Counted from the stretch's first letter, positions 17,688 to 25,904 are shown. The stretch: DNA of 48,044 nt from Roseibium aggregatum IAM 12614 (GCF_000168975.1 NZ_AAUW01000032.1:1-48044), one strand, 5' to 3'. Numbers and translations are program-made. Notes: generated from the letters alone by a model not told the origin.

Positions 17688-18950
17688 ATGTTCGGTTTTA
17701 TCACCCGTCGTCCGCAGCTTGCAGGCGCTTTTCTGGGCGCCCTGTTGCTCAGCGTGCCCGCAAGCGCGCTCACCGAACAATATGAAACGCCACCGGAACA
17801 GGATCCCGCCACCATATTGAAGGGCAAGGAACTTGGCCCCGGTTACGCGGTGCTCGCGCCGGTGCGCAGCGATGGTTTCCTGCGGATCTATCAGGTTCAG
17901 ACCGATCTTGGCGTTGAGCAGATCGAAGGCGACGGCATGCTCAAGTTGCGTCTTCATGAAATTCAGGTGCTCATCGCCCTCGACAGCCTGAAAAACGACG
18001 CCAGCTTCGTCGACGGTCTCAAGCAGGCGGCCATGAAGCCGGTCGAATTTGTTGAAAGCACGGTGACCGATCCGGTGGGAACCGCAAAGAACACCGTTAC
18101 CGGTGTCGGCCGCATGTTCGGCCGCCTCACCAAGGGCGTCGAGGCCGCCGTCAGCGGCAAGGGCGGCTCCCCGGCGGAGCTGGCCAAGTCGATCACCGGC
18201 CAGGCCAGGGCCCGCAGGGAACTTGCAGTCAGCGTGGGCGTCGATCCCTATACCTTCTACCGGCCGCTGTCGGAAAAGCTCGATGAAACCGCCAGCGTGA
18301 CAACGGCGGGCAACTGGACGGTGAGCGCGATCACCAGTCTTTTGCCCGGCGGCATCATCGTCAACGCCGCGCGTCAGGCGGATAATTTCCGCAATCTCAT
18401 CGTCGACAGCACCCCGACAGAGCTGGAGGAACGCACCTCCACCGTCCTGCGCGCGGTAGGTGTGCCCGAAGCCACCAACGCCAAGCTCATGGGCAATCCC
18501 TTCTATACGGCATCCGAGAAGGCCGCGATCGCCTATCAGCTTCAGGCAATGCCCGGCGTGAAGGACAGTTACCTGATCGCGGAAAAGGCCGCCGATGCCG
18601 ATAGCCGCGATCTGGCCTACTTCCAGGTTCGCCGCGTCGTCCTGATGGAAACCTACAACAGAACGGTTTCGCCTCTTGGCGACATCAAGCTGGTTTCCGG
18701 CATTCCGGTCGCCCTGCGCCGCGACGGTGTCGCCGCCATCGTCATGCCGTTTGATCAGGTCGCCTGGACCCAGACAGTGGCGCAGACCTTTTCGGCCATG
18801 CACGAAGGCCTCGGCACCTTGCCCTTCCCGCCAACAGGCGTCGATTTCCTGATCACCGGCGACGTCACCCCCATGGCCGCCGAACGCATCGCCGCCTTCG
18901 GCTGGGAAATCACCGGCAATTATCCGATGCCGAAAGGCCCGGTGTTTTAG
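17688..18950 (+). CDS. Secreted protein of unknown function
   Basis: 420-aa protein with a clear Sec signal peptide (basic RR, hydrophobic AGAFLGALLLSVPASA, cleavage near residue 27) and no lipobox Cys, so probably periplasmic. The mature part starts with an acidic, Pro-rich stretch and LGPGYAVLAPVRSDGFLRIY; a helical middle follows (GTAKNTVTGVGRMFGRLTKG, residues about 130-180), then an alpha/beta C-terminal half with VTPMAAERIAAFGWEITGNY at the end. I do not recognise a named domain. It begins 33 bp after folC with GAGGAGGCC before the ATG, so is probably cotranscribed with it. A DUF559 nuclease gene begins 12 bp downstream. Confidence 0.75.
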   Translation: MFGFITRRPQLAGAFLGALLLSVPASALTEQYETPPEQDPATILKGKELGPGYAVLAPVRSDGFLRIYQVQTDLGVEQIEGDGMLKLRLHEIQVLIALDSLKNDASFVDGLKQAAMKPVEFVESTVTDPVGTAKNTVTGVGRMFGRLTKGVEAAVSGKGGSPAELAKSITGQARARRELAVSVGVDPYTFYRPLSEKLDETASVTTAGNWTVSAITSLLPGGIIVNAARQADNFRNLIVDSTPTELEERTSTVLRAVGVPEATNAKLMGNPFYTASEKAAIAYQLQAMPGVKDSYLIAEKAADADSRDLAYFQVRRVVLMETYNRTVSPLGDIKLVSGIPVALRRDGVAAIVMPFDQVAWTQTVAQTFSAMHEGLGTLPFPPTGVDFLITGDVTPMAAERIAAFGWEITGNYPMPKGPVF

Positions 18951-18962
18951 GACGGGGTATTC

Positions 18963-19325
18963 TTGTCACCGACACACATCGACGCGAGCACGAGAGAGCT
19001 TGCAAGGAAGCTTCGTCGCGACCAAACCAAAGGCGAAAAGGCCTTGTGGCGTGCGCTACGAGAGCTGAAGGCCGACGGTATCCACATTCGGCGCCAGGCA
19101 CCAATCGGGCCATATGTGGCCGACTTTGTCGTTTTCTCCCGCAACCTCGTCATTGAGATTGATGGCGATATTCACGCCTTGCCAGACCAGGAGCAGCATG
19201 ATGAACGGCGCACCGCGTGGTTGAGTGCAGAAGGATTTCAAATCCTTCGGTATTCGTCTTTGCAGGTTCATGAGAACCTGGAGGGTGTGGTTCTCGATAT
19301 CCGGAGACGGCTGGATCTGGACTGA
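18963..19325 (+). CDS. DUF559 (Vsr/restriction endonuclease-like) nuclease
   Basis: 120-aa single-domain protein of the DUF559 family. ARKLRRDQTKGEKALWRALR is the helical N-terminus; RRQAPIGPYVADFVVFSRNL and VIEIDGDIHALPDQEQHDERR carry the PD-(D/E)xK-like acidic and basic residues; GFQILRYSSLQVHENLEGV is the conserved end. The fold is related to Vsr mismatch endonuclease, but no activity is established for these small proteins. There is no ATG; the TTG at 18963 gives the full family length. It starts 12 bp after the secreted-protein gene. A pair of 38-bp inverted repeats begins 28 bp after its stop, which suggests a functional link between this nuclease and that repeat family. Confidence 0.83.
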   Translation: MSPTHIDASTRELARKLRRDQTKGEKALWRALRELKADGIHIRRQAPIGPYVADFVVFSRNLVIEIDGDIHALPDQEQHDERRTAWLSAEGFQILRYSSLQVHENLEGVVLDIRRRLDLD

Positions 19326-19353
19326 TTGAGTGCGTTTTACGGCTACGCCGTTT

Positions 19354-19505
19354 ACCCCCATCCCTAACCCTTCCCCACAAGGGGGAAGGGAATCAGGCAT
19401 TCATTTGTGCAACTTCCGAATATTCCCGGCTGGGTCTGTTCGATGCTCGCAGCAAGTCCGGTGGTATTCCCCTCCCCCTTGTGGGGAGGGGTTAGGGGTG
19501 GGGGT
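19354..19505. repeat. Inverted repeat pair, CCCTCCCC family
   Basis: Left arm 19354-19391 (ACCCCCATCCCTAACCCTTC core) and right arm 19468-19505 are inverted copies matching at about 35 of 38 positions, with 76 bp between. Each arm also folds on itself: CCCCTCCCCC-TTGT-GGGGAGGGG in the right arm, CCTTCCCC-ACAA-GGGGGAAGG in the left. A more decayed copy is at 23354-23392. Located right after the DUF559 gene and before the 3' end of the Ada-like gene; it may also act as a terminator for both. Confidence 0.88.
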
Positions 19506-19573
19506 CTTGCCCGGTATAAACCGGGTAAGGATCTGACCGTTGGTTTTCCAAAAGCACGATTACTCTAGCCCCC

Positions 19574-20491
19574 TCAAACACACTCCAGCACCGGCCCGGA
19601 CAAGCCGCTTTCCCAGCCGAGGATCGCGCGTTTGCGGGTGAGGCCCCAGTGGTAGCCGCCCAGTTTGCCGCCCTTGGCAAGCACCCTGTGGCAGGGCACC
19701 ACGAAGGAGAGCGGGTTGCGGCCGACGGCGGTGCCGACGGCGCGGGAGGCTTTCGGATTGCCGAGGCAGGCGGCGATATCGGAGTAGGTGGTGGCTCTGC
19801 CCATCGGGATCTTCAGAAGGGTTTGCCAGACCCTTATTTCAAAATCGGTACCAATCATAACGATGTTGAGCGGCTGGTCCTCTTGCCACTTTTTCGGATC
19901 GAAGACACGCCTTGCATAATTGGCCGTTGCCTCCTGATCCCGAACGAACGTGGCTGCAGGCCAGCGCTTGCACATGTCTTCCAGGGCAGAAGTTTCTTCA
20001 CCCGGGTCAGCAAAGCCGAGACCGGCCAGGCCTTTGCCGGTGGCCATCACCAGAACCTGGCCGAAGGGCGAGGGGTGGAAGCCGTAGGCGATCGAAAGCC
20101 CCGCTCCGCGGTTTCGATAGTCGCCCGGTGTCATGGCTTCATGGGTGACGAACAGATCATGCAGGCGGCCGGATCCTGACAGGCCGACCTCGTAGGTGGC
20201 GTCCAGAACGCTGGCAGAATCGCGCAAAAGGGCCTTGGCATGGTCCAGTGTGATGGCCTGCAGGAACTGCTTCGGGGTGAGCCCGGCCCAGCGCGAAAAC
20301 ACCCGTTGAAGCTGGATCGGCTGAAGGCCGGCCTCTTTGGCCAGTTGCTCCAGCGTTGGCTGCTCACGCCAGTCTTCGGTGATCCGCTTCAAGGTGCGGC
20401 GAACGACGTCATAATTCCGGGCCGCTTCCTCGCCGATGGAGATCGGCGTCGGTTCGGACGTCAGGCTGGTCAGGTCGAGCGCTTTGGTCAT
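19574..20491 (-). CDS. AraC-type HTH / methylated-DNA-cysteine methyltransferase (Ada-like)
   Basis: 305-aa two-domain repair protein. Residues about 25-130 are an AraC-type helix-turn-helix (LEQLAKEAGLQPIQLQRVFS, TPKQFLQAITLDHAKALL); residues about 135-305 are the O6-methylguanine methyltransferase, with the acceptor-Cys motif VVPCHRV and upstream GRATTYSDIAACLGNPKASR. The N-terminal zinc/phosphotriester domain of E. coli Ada, which would sense damage through its own Cys, is absent, so this is a repair enzyme with a DNA-binding half but no phosphotriester switch. It lies 163 bp downstream of the Lrp-type regulator on the same strand. Confidence 0.9.
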   Translation of the reverse strand: MTKALDLTSLTSEPTPISIGEEAARNYDVVRRTLKRITEDWREQPTLEQLAKEAGLQPIQLQRVFSRWAGLTPKQFLQAITLDHAKALLRDSASVLDATYEVGLSGSGRLHDLFVTHEAMTPGDYRNRGAGLSIAYGFHPSPFGQVLVMATGKGLAGLGFADPGEETSALEDMCKRWPAATFVRDQEATANYARRVFDPKKWQEDQPLNIVMIGTDFEIRVWQTLLKIPMGRATTYSDIAACLGNPKASRAVGTAVGRNPLSFVVPCHRVLAKGGKLGGYHWGLTRKRAILGWESGLSGPVLECV

Positions 20492-20654
20492 GGCCGTTTC
20501 TTCGTTCTGATCTTGAAGTCTGATCCGATTTTAGTCGGCGAACAACAGGGGATCGACCCGATTTGCGATCCGCAGCAAGATCTCTGACCACACGGAGGGA
20601 GCGCAGACCAAACCGGCGCGACTTAAGAAACGCTGGGGCGCCCGAGCCTGCCTT

Positions 20655-21116
20655 CTAACCGAGAACATCCTTGAACTCGCTGGCGGAAACCGCCGGCCCC
20701 TTGCGGGTCGTCAGAAGCAGGCTCGTCTCGGTGCCGGTAATGCCCTCGATCAGGCGGATGCGGTTGAGCGCATCGTCAAAGGCAGCGAGGTCACGCGTCG
20801 CGACCTCCAGCACCAGGTCCCACTTGCCGTTTGTCGAATGGATCGCACGAACCTCGGTCATTGCACCAAGCGAGCGGATCACCGGTTCGGTGTTGTGGCC
20901 GTCGACCACCACAAGCGTTACCGCGCGAATGGGCAGGTCGCGCCAGTCATCCCGCAGGACCGCGGTAAACCCGAGGATTTCTCCCGTGTCGACCAGCTTT
21001 TCCATACGTGAGCGCACGGTGGCACGCGAGACCTTCAAATCACCTGCCAATTCGGACACTGATCTTCGCCCATCGTGGCGCAGAAGCGAGATCAACCGAA
21101 GATCCAGATCGTCCAT
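20655..21116 (-). CDS. Lrp/AsnC family transcriptional regulator
   Basis: 153-aa Lrp-type regulator: N-terminal HTH (LDLRLISLLRHDGRRSVSEL, LKVSRATVRSRMEKL) and C-terminal RAM ligand domain (RAVTLVVVDGHN, VRAIHSTNGKWDLVLEV, IRLIEGITGTETSLLL). These bind amino acids as octamers or dimers. It is divergent from arginase and ornithine cyclodeaminase, so I infer it controls arginine/ornithine catabolism, as Lrp-type activators do for such genes in Agrobacterium and relatives. The ATG at 21114-21116 (MDDLDLRL) is the family start; the frame runs on to 21323, through the divergent promoter region, and that is rejected. Confidence 0.9.
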   Translation of the reverse strand: MDDLDLRLISLLRHDGRRSVSELAGDLKVSRATVRSRMEKLVDTGEILGFTAVLRDDWRDLPIRAVTLVVVDGHNTEPVIRSLGAMTEVRAIHSTNGKWDLVLEVATRDLAAFDDALNRIRLIEGITGTETSLLLTTRKGPAVSASEFKDVLG

Positions 21117-21127
21117 CAATCCATTCC

Positions 21128-21220
21128 GATAAATTGAGCTTTCCAAAATGATAAATTTGACTGCTCTTTTGATCAAGTGTCCGGATTTACTCCGCCGCGG
21201 CGTTTCAGCACACTTTTGAT
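21128..21220. promoter_or_regulatory. Candidate Lrp-type binding region, regulator-arginase
   Basis: AT-rich direct repeats GATAAATT at 21128-21135 and 21150-21157 are 22 bp apart, about two helical turns, which fits an Lrp oligomer binding one DNA face. TTTTGAT occurs at 21167-21173 (within TTTTGATCAAG) and again at 21214-21220. The 130-bp gap must contain both divergent promoters. Function is inferred from position. Confidence 0.4.
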
Positions 21221-21246
21221 AGTCGGATCTTGAGGCGGAGCTGGGT

Positions 21247-22188
21247 GTGAACGTCGTTGAAAAACAGATTGTGCTGGTGGGCGCACCGGTGGACGAAGGT
21301 GCTGGCCAGCGCGGCTGCCTCATGGGGCCGGACGCCTACCGGACAGCAGGCCTGCAGGACACGCTGCGGGCGCTCGGCCATTCCGTCTCGGACCATGGCA
21401 ATCTGAGCCCGGCGGATGTCGGCAGCCTCACACCTCCCAACCCGGTCTTGCGCAATTACGGGGCCTATGTCGCCTGGACCCGCGCCCTTCACCAGAAAGC
21501 GGCGGATCTTGGCGAAGGTCCGGTTGTTCCGATTTATCTCGGCGGCGACCATGCCATGGCGGCCGGCACCGTGTCCGGCCAGGCAAAGGCGGCCGCCGCG
21601 CTCGGTCGTCCGCTTTTTGTGCTCTGGCTCGATGCACACTCCGACTTCCACACGTTCGACAGCACCGCCAGCGGCAATCTGCACGGCACGCCGCTTGCGT
21701 TTCTGTGCGGCCTTCCCGGCTTTGACGATCTGCTCGGCGCGCCGCTGGAGCACACGGTTAACCCCCGGAATGTCGAAATTCTGGGCGTCCGCTCCATCGA
21801 TGATGCGGAGCGCAGCCTGCTCGTCAGCCACGGTGTCGGCGTCAGCGACATGCGCCGGATCGACGAGGAAGGCATTGGTGCGCTTTTGACACCTTTCCTG
21901 GAGCGCGTGCGGGCGGAAAACGGCCTGCTGCACGTCAGTCTGGATGTCGATTTTCTCGATCCGTCGATTGCACCGGCCGTCGGTACCACGGTGCCGGGCG
22001 GCGCGACCTTCCGCGAGGCCCATCTGGTGATGGAGATGCTCCATGACAGCGGCCTCGTCACCTCGCTCGACCTGGTCGAGCTCAACCCCTTCCTGGACGA
22101 ACGCGGAAAAACCGTGCGTCTGATGGTCGAACTGACCGGCAGCCTGTTTGGCCGCCGGGTCTTCGACCGGCCGACAAGAAGCTTCTAG
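21247..22188 (+). CDS. Arginase
   Basis: 313-aa ureohydrolase that splits arginine to ornithine and urea. All three manganese-site motifs are there: LGGDHAMAAG, WLDAHSDFHTF and SLDVDFLDPSIAP. The GNLHGTPLAFLCG loop and the PGGATFREAH segment are typical of true arginase, rather than agmatinase or formiminoglutamase. The start is GTG at 21247 after GCGGAGCT. Ornithine cyclodeaminase follows after 11 bp, so the pair converts arginine to proline with release of urea and ammonia. An Lrp-type regulator is divergent. Usually named arcA or rocF in relatives; I leave the symbol open. Confidence 0.95.
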   Translation: MNVVEKQIVLVGAPVDEGAGQRGCLMGPDAYRTAGLQDTLRALGHSVSDHGNLSPADVGSLTPPNPVLRNYGAYVAWTRALHQKAADLGEGPVVPIYLGGDHAMAAGTVSGQAKAAAALGRPLFVLWLDAHSDFHTFDSTASGNLHGTPLAFLCGLPGFDDLLGAPLEHTVNPRNVEILGVRSIDDAERSLLVSHGVGVSDMRRIDEEGIGALLTPFLERVRAENGLLHVSLDVDFLDPSIAPAVGTTVPGGATFREAHLVMEMLHDSGLVTSLDLVELNPFLDERGKTVRLMVELTGSLFGRRVFDRPTRSF

Positions 22189-22199
22189 AGGACCAGAAC

Positions 22200-23285
22200 A
22201 TGTCAGTGAAACCCATCAATCTTCTGCCGTCGGACTTGGCCTATGTGCCGTTCGTCAGTGTCGACAACATGATGCGCAATGTCCGCGCCGTTGGCGTCGA
22301 AACCTTCATGCGCGGCATTGCCGACTACATCGAACAGGATTTCCTGCGCTGGGAAAGCTTCGACAAGAAGCCGCGCATCCCCGCACATGCGCCCCAGGGG
22401 GTGATCGAGCTGATGCCGACCAGCGACGGCAAGACCTTCGGCTTCAAATATGTCAACGGTCACCCGGGCAACACCCGCGATGGTCTGCAGACCGTCACCG
22501 GTTTCGGTGTTCTGTCGAACCTGATGACCGGCTATCCGGTGCTGTTCACCGAGATGACCATCCTGACAGCCCTGCGCACGGCGGCCAATTCGGCGCTTGC
22601 AGCCAAATACCTGGCGCCCAAGGGCTCCACCACGATGGCGATCATCGGCAACGGTGCGCAGTCCGACTTCCAGTGCCTTGCCTTCAAGGACATGCTCGGC
22701 ATCACCGAAATCCGTGCCTACGACATCGACTGCGGCGCCAGTTTGCGCCTTGCCCGCAATCTTGCCAATTCCGGCGTGAACGTGACCATCTGCAAGACGC
22801 CGGAAGATGCCATCGAAGGCGCGCAGATCATCACCACGGTCACCGCGGACAAGAAATCGGCGACGATCCTGACCGACAACATGGTCGGCACCGGCGTTCA
22901 CATCAACGCGGTCGGCGGCGACTGCCCGGGCAAGACCGAGCTGCACCGCGACATCCTTCTGCGGTCGGATATTTTTGTCGAATTCCCGGACCAGACCCAC
23001 ATCGAAGGCGAATTCCAGCAGCTCGACCGCGATCATCCGGTCACCGAACTCTGGCAGGTCTATGCCGGCAAGGCGGAAGGCCGTACCTCACAGGACCAGA
23101 TCACCCTGTTCGACAGTGTCGGCTTCGCCATCGAGGACTTTGCCGCCCTGCGTTACGTCCGCGATCTTCTGCCCAGAACCGGCCACTTCGAGAAGCTCGA
23201 CCTGTTGGCCGATCCTGACGATCCGCGCGATCTCTACGGCATGGTTCTCCGGTCTGCGGTCAATGGAGACAACCAGGCAGCGTGA
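22200..23285 (+). CDS. Ornithine cyclodeaminase
   Basis: 361-aa mu-crystallin/OCD-family enzyme that turns ornithine into proline and ammonia using bound NAD. The substrate Lys lies in TFGFKYVNGHPGNTRDGLQT; the NAD fold is TTMAIIGNGAQSDFQCLAF; the catalytic Asp is in AVGGDCPGKTEL. N- and C-terminal extensions put it with the longer bacterial OCD class (about 350-360 aa), not the short alanine-dehydrogenase-like class. It lies 11 bp downstream of arginase and ends the unit before a strong terminator. Called arcB or ocd in relatives. Confidence 0.94.
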   Translation: MSVKPINLLPSDLAYVPFVSVDNMMRNVRAVGVETFMRGIADYIEQDFLRWESFDKKPRIPAHAPQGVIELMPTSDGKTFGFKYVNGHPGNTRDGLQTVTGFGVLSNLMTGYPVLFTEMTILTALRTAANSALAAKYLAPKGSTTMAIIGNGAQSDFQCLAFKDMLGITEIRAYDIDCGASLRLARNLANSGVNVTICKTPEDAIEGAQIITTVTADKKSATILTDNMVGTGVHINAVGGDCPGKTELHRDILLRSDIFVEFPDQTHIEGEFQQLDRDHPVTELWQVYAGKAEGRTSQDQITLFDSVGFAIEDFAALRYVRDLLPRTGHFEKLDLLADPDDPRDLYGMVLRSAVNGDNQAA

Positions 23286-23313
23286 GCCGATATCACGTGA
23301 TCGTAGCAAACTG

Positions 23314-23340
23314 GACCACCGCTTCGGCGGTGGTTTTTTG
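23314..23340 (+). terminator. Rho-independent terminator after ornithine cyclodeaminase
   Basis: ACCACCGC-TTCG-GCGGTGGT followed by TTTTTG, 29 bp after the stop. The UUCG tetraloop makes it especially stable. It ends the arginase-OCD unit. Confidence 0.92.
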
Positions 23341-23353
23341 GGCCGGCAAGGCG

Positions 23354-23392
23354 ATTGACCCCCACCCCAACCTTTTCTCACCAGGGGCAAGG
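23354..23392. repeat. Decayed copy of the CCCTCCCC repeat
   Basis: ACCCCCACCCCAACC then TTTTCTCACCAGGGGCAAGG lines up with the arms at 19354 and 19468, with several substitutions that break the inner stem. Only one arm is evident. The 409-bp gap 23286-23694 holds this, the terminator, repeat copy 4 and the upstream region of the next gene; I see no gene in it. Confidence 0.55.
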
Positions 23393-23428
23393 CAATTGCC
23401 TACGGAAAGGACTGGCAGAAAGCACAGG

Positions 23429-23577
23429 TGTCGCCCCGGGCGAGCATCGCGAGACCCGGGACTCACTCGTTTCCAGAGCACTGGAGTGGATAGATCTTCT
23501 TCAAGATACCTTGCGCGCTTCGGCAAGCGGCCCTGCGAGTAGGCCCCGGATCGGCGCTTCGCTTGTCCGGAGTGACA
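23429..23577. repeat. Palindromic repeat element, copy 4 (two arms)
   Basis: Left arm 23430-23469 (GTCGCCCCGGGCGAGCATCG core) and right arm about 23535-23576 (ending GCTTGTCCGGAGTGAC) are imperfect inverted copies around a central stretch starting TTTCCAGAGC. The left arm and the first bases of the centre match copy 5 at 39986 closely. Same family as the repeats flanking the GIY-YIG gene. Confidence 0.8.
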
Positions 23578-23694
23578 TCGGGGAGGTGATAAGGAGCGAC
23601 CACGGGAATTGCTTAAAAAATCGAGACGCACCAGTGGCTTATCTTAAGGATTTCAGTATTGAGTAACCCCCTGCTACCTAACGGGGACTTCTTG

Positions 23695-24246
23695 ATGACA
23701 TTCAGAATTTTGACCGGCCTTGGCCTCGGCCTGCTTGCCGCTTCTACTGCTCAGGCCGAACAGCAATATTTTTCCTATAAAGACTGGAACGTCCAGATCG
23801 AGGCGGTCGATACCGGCGAGGATCTGCGGATCACCTGTTCCATGTGGACCGGTGGCGACGGCCTGCCCACCTTAGGCCTTTCCGTTTCCAACGGAGATGC
23901 ATTGCCGCCGGACTTCTTCCCCGGTGTCCAGTTGACGGAACGCGCCGTTCGCGGCCATGCCACGGTTCTTCAGAACGACCAGAAGGTCAATTTTGTCTTT
24001 GATGACGGTGACAGCGCGCAGGCAACGGTCTACGCGGACTTCGACGAAGACGGATTCGCCTTCGCGCAGACCAATTTCCCGTTGGAGGACAATCAGCGTG
24101 TGCTTCAGGCCATGCAACGAAACGGGCAGATCGAAATCGTCGGGACGGAAGGGACGGTCTACACCGCGTCCCTGAGCGGATTTACCGCGTCATATCGAAA
24201 AGTTGCCGAAGGATGCGGTTTTCCGGTGACCGGTGTTATCGATTAG
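23695..24246 (+). CDS. Small secreted protein of unknown function
   Basis: 183-aa protein with a signal peptide (MTFRILTGLGLGLLAASTAQA, cleavage after residue 21). The mature part begins EQQYFSYKDWNVQIEAVDTG, contains ITCSMWTGGDG and ends with a second Cys in KVAEGCGFPV. The size, two Cys and the last segment (SLSGFTASYRKVAEGCG) loosely recall invasion-associated-locus-B-type periplasmic proteins, but I would not assign it. The ATG at 23695 is chosen for the signal peptide; the frame runs 12 codons further up to a TTG. Its last 57 bases overlap the 3' end of pyrF on the other strand. Confidence 0.72.
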   Translation: MTFRILTGLGLGLLAASTAQAEQQYFSYKDWNVQIEAVDTGEDLRITCSMWTGGDGLPTLGLSVSNGDALPPDFFPGVQLTERAVRGHATVLQNDQKVNFVFDDGDSAQATVYADFDEDGFAFAQTNFPLEDNQRVLQAMQRNGQIEIVGTEGTVYTASLSGFTASYRKVAEGCGFPVTGVID

Positions 24247-24981
24247 CGGCGGAACGTTCAGCGCCGCTTCTATCTCGGCCACCACGGCGTCGGCCGCCGC
24301 ACCCGGGTCTTCGGCCCGGCTGATCGGGCGGCCGACTACCAGGTAGTCGCTGCCGGCCTGAATGGCATCGGCCGGGGTCATGACCCGGCGCTGGTCGCCG
24401 GCGTCACTGCCGGAAGGGCGGATGCCGGGGGTGACGATCACAAGTTCGTCGCCAAGGATCGTGCGCAACTTCAAGGCTTCCGTGGCCGCGCAGACAATGC
24501 CGCCCATGCCGGCGTCACGGGCATCTTTTGCCCGGGCTTCGACCACATCGGCAATCGGGCCGCGATACCCTGCGTCGACCAGATCCTGCTCGTCCATGGA
24601 GGTCAGCACCGTCACGCCCAGCAGGCACAGGTCGGGATTGCCCTCTTCCCGCAGGCCCTTCACGGCGGCGCGCATGGTTTTCGGGTAGCCATGCAGGGTC
24701 ATGAAGGTCATGCCCATCTTGGCGACATTGCGCACGGCTTTCTCGATGGTGTTGTCGATGTCGTGCAGTTTCACGTCGAGAAAGATCTTCTTGCCGTCGC
24801 GTGCCAGATCCCGGGCAAACTCCAGCCCGCCGGCAAATTGCAGTTCCATGCCGATCTTGTAGATACCGACCTTGCCTTCGGTTTGCTTCACCAGTTTCTC
24901 GGCATCGGCAACCGTTGGCACGTCTACGGGCAGCATCAAACGGTCCAGAGCGGTTTTCGGGGCGAACGGGCTGGTCGGCAT
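24190..24981 (-). CDS. pyrF: Orotidine 5'-phosphate decarboxylase
   Basis: 263-aa TIM-barrel enzyme making UMP from OMP, the last step of pyrimidine synthesis. The catalytic set is in KKIFLDVKLHDIDNTIEKAV (D-x-K-x-x-D), with TPGIRP near the phosphate site and YLVVGRPISRA at the C-terminal end. The ATG at 24979-24981 has GAGGA upstream at good distance. Family members usually end soon after EIEAAL; this one goes on for about 22 residues (NVPPLIDNTGHRKTASFGNF) that are read antisense to the neighbouring gene, so the tail probably comes from loss of an earlier stop. It lies 74 bp downstream of the SDR gene on the same strand. Confidence 0.94.
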   Translation of the reverse strand: MPTSPFAPKTALDRLMLPVDVPTVADAEKLVKQTEGKVGIYKIGMELQFAGGLEFARDLARDGKKIFLDVKLHDIDNTIEKAVRNVAKMGMTFMTLHGYPKTMRAAVKGLREEGNPDLCLLGVTVLTSMDEQDLVDAGYRGPIADVVEARAKDARDAGMGGIVCAATEALKLRTILGDELVIVTPGIRPSGSDAGDQRRVMTPADAIQAGSDYLVVGRPISRAEDPGAAADAVVAEIEAALNVPPLIDNTGHRKTASFGNFSI

Positions 24982-25055
24982 GGGCAGATCCTCGGTTTTG
25001 GGGCAGGTGCCAGTGCATAGCACCAAGGATCGCCCAGCGCCACAACTACCCGGAA

Positions 25056-25904
25056 CTACACCTTGCCCGACCGTTCGAATTCCGCGAAGGCGTCCTTGTA
25101 GTCGTCATGCCAGCGCGACAACGCCGGCCGGTTCTCGATGATATCGCCGATGGCCCATTCTGCCCGGCGCCTGTCCCTGGTGCTGTCGACATCATTGTCC
25201 GGGCACAGAATGTAGAAATCGCCAGCCGACATCCGCTCGATGAAATAATCGACGGTCTGCTCGCTGGTCCAGGCCGCAGCCGGTTTTTCCGGAAAATGGC
25301 TCGCGGTCATGCCGGTGTAGGTAAAGCCCGGTACGAACAGATGCACGGAAATGGGCGCTCCCGCCTGGCGCAGCTCGTGGGCCAGTTGCTCGCTGAGCAC
25401 CTTCACCGCCGCCTTGGTGGTGTTGTAGCCGGGGTTGCCCGGCGGTGTCGTGATGCCCTGTTTGGAGCCGGTGTTGATGATGACTGCCGGGCGGGCGGCC
25501 TCGATCAGGTGCGGCGTAAAGGCATGAACACCGCGCAGCACGCCGTAGAAATTGATGTCCATCAGCCGGACCCAGTTGTCGAAGTCTTCCCAGGCGGACG
25601 TCGGCAGGCTGATGCCGGCGTTGTTCATCAAGACCGCGACAGGCCCGGTCTGAAAGGCCTTGTCGGCAAGGGATTCCACCTGCGCCATGTCGCCGACATC
25701 GGTCGGAACCGCGAAAATATCAACGCCGACCGTACCGGCAGCGCGAACCTTTTCCGTTGCCGCGTCGAGAGCAGCACCTGGAAGATCGGCCAGGATCACG
25801 CCCAGTCCTGCCTGCGCGAAACGTATGGCGGCGGCCAGTCCGACACCGCTGGCTGCGCCGGTCACGACGGCAATTCCGCCTTCTGAAATGGCTTTTTCGT
25901 ACAT
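25056..25904 (-). CDS. Short-chain dehydrogenase/reductase
   Basis: 282-aa classical SDR with nucleotide-binding TGAASGVG, NNAG at the end of beta-4, the catalytic Ser region (INTGSKQG) and YNTTK active site. In the S position the protein has T-G-S, and in Y-x-x-x-K it is intact, so it should be active. A C-terminal extension of about 60 residues (YILCPDNDVDSTRDRRRAEW to the end) goes beyond the normal 250 aa. Substrate unknown. It is divergent from hisB and upstream of pyrF; there is no sign of a pathway link with either. Confidence 0.88.
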   Translation of the reverse strand: MYEKAISEGGIAVVTGAASGVGLAAAIRFAQAGLGVILADLPGAALDAATEKVRAAGTVGVDIFAVPTDVGDMAQVESLADKAFQTGPVAVLMNNAGISLPTSAWEDFDNWVRLMDINFYGVLRGVHAFTPHLIEAARPAVIINTGSKQGITTPPGNPGYNTTKAAVKVLSEQLAHELRQAGAPISVHLFVPGFTYTGMTASHFPEKPAAAWTSEQTVDYFIERMSAGDFYILCPDNDVDSTRDRRRAEWAIGDIIENRPALSRWHDDYKDAFAEFERSGKV

